Origin: Tetradesmus obliquus
Taxonomy: Eukaryota > Chlorophyta > Chlorophyceae > Sphaeropleales > Scenedesmaceae
Assembly: GCA_030272155.1 (NCBI GenBank)
Contig: CP126202.1
Coordinates: 3,989,501 to 4,053,500, forward strand
Length of the DNA stretch: 64,000 nt
Direction of reading: 5' to 3'
Position 1 is the first letter of the stretch; the number at the start of each line of letters is the position of its first letter. The position numbers and the translations under genes were made by a program. Under the pieces are notes generated by a model. It made no database searches, was not told the origin of the DNA, and worked only from the letters and a program-made list of their open reading frames with translations. Positions 59,415-64,000 of this stretch are shown here, piece by piece.

Positions 59415-61397
59415 ATGTTGTGTAAAGGTACTTTCCACGCAAGCAAGTGATCTGAACTGTGTTGCGAGCAGTGAATAGCCAGTCGGTCAAATCCTTAAAC
59501 TCTAAACAGCAGAGCAGCAGCAGCAGCAGCAGCAGAGCAGCAGCAGCAAGGCCTCAGCAGCTGCTGACACCAAAACATGTTCCAACTAGTAAGCTCATGA
59601 AGGCGCACTTGCCACCTGGCAGATGCTTGGCCTGCAGCAGCAGCAGCAGCAGCAAGGCCTCAGCAGTTGCTGACACCAATACATGTCCTCAGTGCGCGGT
59701 ATGAGCTGTATGCACTCAGAGGAGTTCGAAGCACGTGCTGCTACTGCTGCTTTACCATGCAGTGTCTTTAACCCTTTCAGAATGCGGGGTGGCAGCACAC
59801 ACCAGCATGCTTGTTTGCTGCTGCTGACAATAGCACAGCTGCTCCTGTTTATGCATACAGTGTGGCTGCAGGCACATGATGATGCATCGCACCTGCAGAG
59901 ACACTACGCCTGATTGCAGCGGCCCACTCAGCGGGAACAGCATGTGGATGCGCGGCGCGCGGCGCTGCAGCAGCAGCGTTTCCGGTATGAACCAGCTGCC
60001 ACGCGTCACCAGCTGCACCCGCATGGGGCTGCCTGCGATTGCGTTTGTCAGCACATTAGTGTGTGTGGGCTGGGGCCAGACAGGAAGCGATGAGTGTGTT
60101 TGTGGGTTGAGCATGGGACAGGCAAGCACGCGCATTGACAAGTGACAGCGCTGACATGTTGGCTTGAACACGTGCAGCTGCCCACACATGCGAATGTCAC
60201 ACACCCACATCCAGCAGATCCCTGACTGATTTGCAGCTCACCAGCCAGAGGGGCTCCCATGACTTCCTGCAGGCCTGCATGCTGAGTCAGCTTGCGCATC
60301 GCCACCTGGTAAACCCTCTCCGGATCCACCATAAACCCTGACCTCACATAAAGCCCTAAACCTGCCACAGCCGCAGCAGACGCCCCCACACAGCCGAATG
60401 CAACGCCAGGTGCAGACATGTCCACAAAATGCGCTGCTGCTGAATATGTGAGGTGGTACAGGCCTGCTGTTGCTGCTGCTGCTGCAAGGGATGTTATGGC
60501 TGTGCTGTGGGATTGCCAGGTGCTTGAGATCTGCAGGGACGCTGCTTGCAGGAGAGACGTCTGCTGCACAAGCTTCACAAGCTTGGCTACCTGCAGCATT
60601 AGCAGAGCACAACGTGTTGACTGCAAGTTATTTTGAAGATGCTGTATGCTTCATTAGCCTACTTGCATACGACGGATGCATTTTCGATGCCAACAACACA
60701 CAACCACTACCACCAACATTTGCATGCGTCCATGCACTCTTTACATTGCTGCCCATCGCTTCCTGTGCCCACCTGCTTAGCCCCCGCCCTGAGTGCCTTG
60801 GTCACCACACAGCCAGCCACGCAGGCCTGCTGAGCCTTCTCCCCTGCCACTAACACTTGCACGTGCCCATGCATTCCTGCATTGCTGCCTAATTAACCTA
60901 CCCACCTGCTTAGCTCCCGCCTTCGCCACCACCGAGCCAGCCATGCAGGCCTGCTGAGCCTTCTCCCTTCCACCAACACATGCACGTGCACTACTGCAGC
61001 GATGCCACTCCTCCTGCCCACCTGCTTAGCTCCCGCCCTTGATGCCTTGGCCGCCATACACGCAGTGCTGTTGGCAGTTGCCACCACCACAGGCGGCAGC
61101 CGCAACTTTGTTGCAATGCGGGCAGCAGCAGCGCCAGCAGCAGCATCTGCACTTTGAGCCCTTTCTGCTGCTGCCTGCGCACTGCTGCTGCCGGCAGGAG
61201 GAGCACTGGTGGTACCAGTGCTGCTGCTGCTGCTGCTCACTGACCTGTACATACATCCCCCACCAACCATGCTGCTGCTGTTGCTGCTATGCAGCCGGTG
61301 CAGGGCAGCTCTGCTGGTGGTGCTGCCTCGTAGCCCGCTGTGCATGCACAGCTGCGCGCAAGCCTGCAGCGAAGTTTGCCATTGCTTGTGCTGCTGC

Positions 61398-61438
<41 letters not shown>

Positions 61439-61774
61439 TTGCCAGTGCTGATGTTCCTGCAGCTGCCATCCCCGCTCATGTGCACTTGCTGGATGTTGCT
61501 GTGCGTGCACATTGCAGCTGCTGTTGGATGTGTGCTGCTTGGAGCTCGTGCTGCTTTGCTGCCCAGCTGCGGCAGCGGCAGCTTGCAGCAAGCTGTTGCT
61601 GCTTTCACTGCTGCACATTTTGGAGTTATTGTTGCTGCATGCACCTTGCTGCAGCTGCGTGCTTGCTGTGTGAGCAGCTCGGGCGTACAGCAGAGGTGCA
61701 AGGCACCTGCTGCTGCATGATGTCAACATGCTGCAGGATCGACCCCAACAGGCCTGCAGCAGCATCCAAAGCAT
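58212..61774 (-). CDS. Tim21/Coa1-like mitochondrial inner-membrane protein, four exons
   Basis: Predicted exons 61774-61022, 60590-60242, 60032-59893 and 59015-58212 join in compatible phases (0, 1, 0) to give 681 aa. The N-terminus, MLWMLLQACWGRSC..., is Arg-rich and ends in RAAHTAS like a mitochondrial presequence. A Ser/Gln-rich region with a poly-Gln tract follows. Exon 2 has a membrane-like segment (SAPGVAFGCVGASAAAVAGL) and then MVDPERVYQVAMRKL and QEVMGAPLAG. Exon 3 adds LFPLSGPLQSGVVSLQ; exon 4 adds AKKLPGGKYAFKSLLVELP, ARVYIVG and LKQPLVFAL. This order matches my memory of the plant/algal Tim21-like family, thought to act in protein import or respiratory assembly at the inner membrane. 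The start and the first junction are the least certain; exon 2 could instead begin at its own ATG (60599). Confidence 0.58.
58975..59700 (-). repeat. Tandem copies (about 105-130 bp) of the exon 4 acceptor region
   Basis: Five recognisable copies of a block reading, on the minus strand, (CTG)n-CAG then codons for AKKLPGGKYAFKSLL. Anchors CTTGCCACCTGG sit near 58992, 59098, 59217, 59349 and 59608, with a degraded copy near 59545. Only the copy nearest exon 4 continues into VELPSKALKG. The next one runs into a stop (GVNNC then TGA); the others shift frame. Confidence 0.85.
59127..59550. repeat. Long CAG/CTG trinucleotide tracts
   Basis: Uninterrupted CAG runs at about 59127-59153, 59247-59285, 59380-59413 and 59515-59535, all in the last intron of the Tim21-like gene. 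Similar tracts encode poly-Ser or poly-Gln at about 58073-58103, 58325-58366 and 61398-61435. Confidence 0.9.
60690..61045 (-). repeat. Tandem copies (about 116-133 bp) of the exon 1 donor region
   Basis: Three copies of a block containing GCTAAGCAG|GTGGGC (minus strand), at plus-strand anchors 61017, 60901 and 60768. Each preserves a candidate splice donor; the first gives the phase-0 junction used in the gene model. Confidence 0.75.
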
Positions 61775-61872
61775 AATTTTTCGGATGGGGGCCAAGCAAG
61801 CCTTACGAAGCTCGTTGACGTGCACGATCCAATGCAGAGGGGCTGGTAGTGACTTCACAACCTAATCAGTGA

Positions 61873-62211
61873 TCAGGGTCGCTGGGGCTTGTAGAGCCTG
61901 TTCGCACCCTGATTGTTGACCTAGTTCAGCGTTTTCCGGCGTTGAAGCAAGCCGCAACTGTTCTTACCCCGATGATCGAGTACAGACTGAGAGCTTGTCG
62001 TGGTACCCTTCCCTGCCCTGAGTTGACTGCTGAGGAAAATAATCAAGTTGAGCTGGACCAAGCCAATGTGAAGCGGGAACTGCCGTTGAAGCGCACATCC
62101 GCGACGAGCTCGACACATGAAGCAGCATGTCAGTCAAAAATTCTTGACACATTGGTGCCTGTGACGTACTCCACCGTCAACGCTTCCCAAACTGAACAAC
62201 TGAAAGTGTAA
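61873..62211 (+). CDS. Open frame of 112 codons, possible terminal exon, unrecognised
   Basis: Open from an in-frame TGA (61870-61872) to TAA, without an ATG near its 5' end. An acceptor-like GATCAG sits at 61871-61876. The product has mixed, protein-like composition (VRTLIVDLVQRFPALKQAA, TLPCPELTAEENNQVEL) unlike the homopolymer-rich shadows nearby. TGTAA overlaps the stop, as expected for a green-algal 3' end. No upstream exon was found; it may be a gene remnant. Confidence 0.3.
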   Translation, partial: SGSLGLVEPVRTLIVDLVQRFPALKQAATVLTPMIEYRLRACRGTLPCPELTAEENNQVELDQANVKRELPLKRTSATSSTHEAACQSKILDTLVPVTYSTVNASQTEQLKV

Positions 62212-62880
62212 TCACCTTAGAGGCCAGGCAAAAGCATCAATCCCGCGCAGATGAGGGCATCTTTGTCAGCAGCAGTACATGTGCAGGACATTTGATGGCA
62301 GGATCCCATTGGTACAGAGATGGTAGGACTTTGTGCAGCATCCCAGCCTTTATCTCACCGGGATGCAGCGCAAAAGGCTTTTTAGTCCAATCTCAATAAA
62401 ATATGCAGGATTGCAAGGTACAGCACAGGTACAGAGCAAGCAATCTCACTGCAGCTCATGAGCTCATCACAGCCACTACGGGATGCTGCCACAGCCTGGT
62501 CTGTCAGAGCGAAACAGAGTCATGATTCGACTACTACACTACCTTACCAATGGCTTAAAAAGGAAAAGTAAGTGCGCATCTGGCAAGCTCTGGAATCTGG
62601 GCAGCCATGGTTGGTTGTGGTGGAGCAGCAGCAAACCCTACTTGTCACTCCAAAAATGACGACACCACATTCAAAATTTAAGAATCAGTACATCTTACAT
62701 CAAGCTTGTAATTGCAACCAGGAAGCGCTAAACAGCTCACAGCCATCATCTCATTATTCTCGCACTACTGTTGTTGGCCTGTGCCTTGTCGCTGAACGCA
62801 GTGTGCTGTGAGCAGCAACTTTTGAAAGCTTTTCTTGGTTATCAGGGTACACTTGTAAGTAGCCCTGTCCTCAAGCGCAA
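62212..62880. other. Intergenic region, no gene recognised
   Basis: Contains AATAAA near 62395 but no ORF with convincing composition. A 79-codon frame at 62572-62811 begins with GTG and looks accidental. Confidence 0.4.
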
Positions 62881-62882
62881 TA

Positions 62883-62940
62883 CCCGCCGGAAATCACTTT
62901 TGGCGGTGCTGGACTTTTGGCGGTGCTGGGCGGGAAGTCA
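62883..62940 (+). promoter_or_regulatory. Cluster of E2F-like sites
   Basis: TTTTGGCGG occurs at 62898-62906 and 62915-62923 in a 17-bp direct repeat. Each contains TTTGGCGG, which fits the plant E2F consensus TTTSSCGS. GGCGGGAA follows at 62929-62936. The cluster lies about 200 bp upstream of the ATG at 63127 and could give cell-cycle control to that gene. Confidence 0.45.
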
Positions 62941-63126
62941 CCACGTTGCTAGCTGGGCTCTTGTAAGGCATTGTCTGACATCTACTTGGGTAAGAAAACC
63001 GTGTGCCGCTGCGTTGCGAGCTGGTAGCCCGAGCAAGCAAACGGCATCCCTGACACCACAACCATCGTGTCCCGCAAATTCGCAGCTATCTCAACGCGTG
63101 CAGTCGTCATTAGCAGCAGTAACAAC

Positions 63127-64000
63127 ATGAACATGACCTACGATGGCGCCAGCAGTGCCACGGACGCTGCACCCCATTTCTTGGCAGCATTCCTGCGGGA
63201 GCCTGATGTACTGCAGGCCCTTGCAGCGCTGCAGCACAAGGGCAGCCTGCCTGTCTGCAGCAAAGATGGAAAAGGTAAGCAACTTGCAGCGCAAAGGCAT
63301 GCCACACGGACCTAGCAGTGCTGCCTGCAATAGCAGCCCGTCTCACTGCTACAGCAGCAGTATCAGCCCATCTGTCCTGTGCAAAGCATGCTAGCAACTT
63401 CCAACCTTGCACACTGTGCCGAACTCTTCCTGGGACATTTGTGTTCTGCTGCTGCAGACTCGCTGCCGGACACTCTGGCGCACATGTTTGTCATTGTGCA
63501 GCGCACAAACCAGAGCAGGATGTGCAGCGCACTGCGGGCGGCCACCTGCACACCAACCATGCACAGCCTGCTGCTGGCTCTGGTGAGACACTTCATGCAG
63601 TTGCCTCTGGCTATGCCTGTGCCTCTGGCTGGTGCTTGCCTGCTGCAATGCCTGCACCCAGAACGCTGCCCCCAGAAGTAGAAACGAGTCCAGCCATTTC
63701 ACTATCCTGCACAAAGCTGCACCAACACAACCAACCCCTCCTTGCTCACTACTCTGCTTCTGCCTGCGCTGCTGCTTACTGTGTTCAGCTGTGGCTGGTG
63801 GAGAGCTACAACAGTGGTGCCCCAAGGAGCCGCCCCATGGCAGTGCTGCAAGATTACTTGTTTTACCGGTCAGGTGAGAAACACGACCTGCTAGTCATGT
63901 TGCCTGTGAGCAGACAGCAGTGGCCAAACACTGCGCTGCAGCTTGCAGGAATCCTGCAAGCCCTGCACAATGTGATACAGCTTGCCTTTTCAAAGCAGCC
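63127..64000 (+). CDS. 5' part of an unrecognised multi-exon gene, cut by the window end
   Basis: Exons 63127-63274, 63458-63582 and 63789 onward, open to 64000. Junctions AAAAG|GTAAGC to TGCTGCAG (phase 1) and CTCTG|GTGAGA to TGTTCAG (phase 0) keep one frame. The first 162 residues run from MNMTYDGASSATDAAPHFL through DSLPDTLAHMFVIVQR and LWLVESYNSGAPRSR to NVIQLAFSKQP. The product is mostly helical-looking, with no signal peptide or motif I can name. A further donor (TCAG|GTGAGA, about 63877) could end exon 3 earlier. E2F-like sites upstream suggest S-phase expression. Confidence 0.55.

Noticed and set aside
58975-59700. CRISPR-like array (regularly spaced repeats)
   Set aside because: The repeats are longer and diverged, contain CAG runs and exon fragments, and have no unique spacers; the setting is eukaryotic.
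61039-61776. 245-codon plus-strand frame rich in Cys and Leu
   Set aside because: It is the antisense shadow of poly-Ser/Gln/Ala coding sequence in the Tim21-like exon.
1-64000. tRNA, rRNA, LTR or reverse-transcriptase elements, telomeric repeats
   Set aside because: Looked for by eye and not seen.

Overview
The window looks like nuclear DNA of a green alga, probably a chlorophycean. Three things suggest this: genes split by GT-AG introns, dense CAG/CTG runs in exons and introns, and a mitochondrial protein whose core resembles a conserved plant/algal Tim21-like family. No rRNA, tRNA, CRISPR array or bacterial-style operon was seen. The species cannot be fixed from sequence alone.

Positions 1-54997 (86% of the window) are one head-to-tail array of a mobile-element-derived unit: 14 full units plus a partial fifteenth. 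Units come in two lengths, 3562 bp (S) and 4280 bp (L), in the order S L S L S L S L S L S S L S then partial L. This is a 7842-bp dimeric repeat with one break, at units 11/12. Copies are almost identical; only four variable sites were noticed. L units carry an extra 721-bp segment with perfect inverted ends starting CAG and ending CTG. S units have only CAG or CTG at that place, inside the palindrome GTCTC-W-GAGAC, which looks like an excision footprint.

Every full unit encodes, on the minus strand, an IS630/Tc1/mariner-superfamily DDE transposase in two exons (465 aa predicted). Its 806-bp intron holds, on the opposite strand, an intact 238-codon ORF. I read this as a PD-(D/E)XK nuclease of the Vsr/DUF559/EDxHD type. 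An antisense nuclease inside a transposase intron, amplified 14-fold, is the strongest candidate here for an undescribed system. The array stops exactly at the inverted-repeat end of the last 721-bp segment.

The right 9 kb is single-copy. It holds: (a) a two-exon plus-strand gene for a secreted Cys-rich protein (55371-56783), whose intron contains a degenerate decamer minisatellite; (b) a four-exon minus-strand gene (61774-58212) for a Tim21/Coa1-like mitochondrial inner-membrane protein with a long Gln/Ser-rich N-terminus; its first donor region, third acceptor region and C-terminal coding region are each tandemly multiplied; (c) an unrecognised open frame near 62 kb; and (d) the 5' part of an unrecognised plus-strand gene (63127 to the window end) with a cluster of E2F-like sites upstream.

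All exon structures are inferred from splice consensus, reading phase and protein plausibility, without transcript data. Family calls are by eye.
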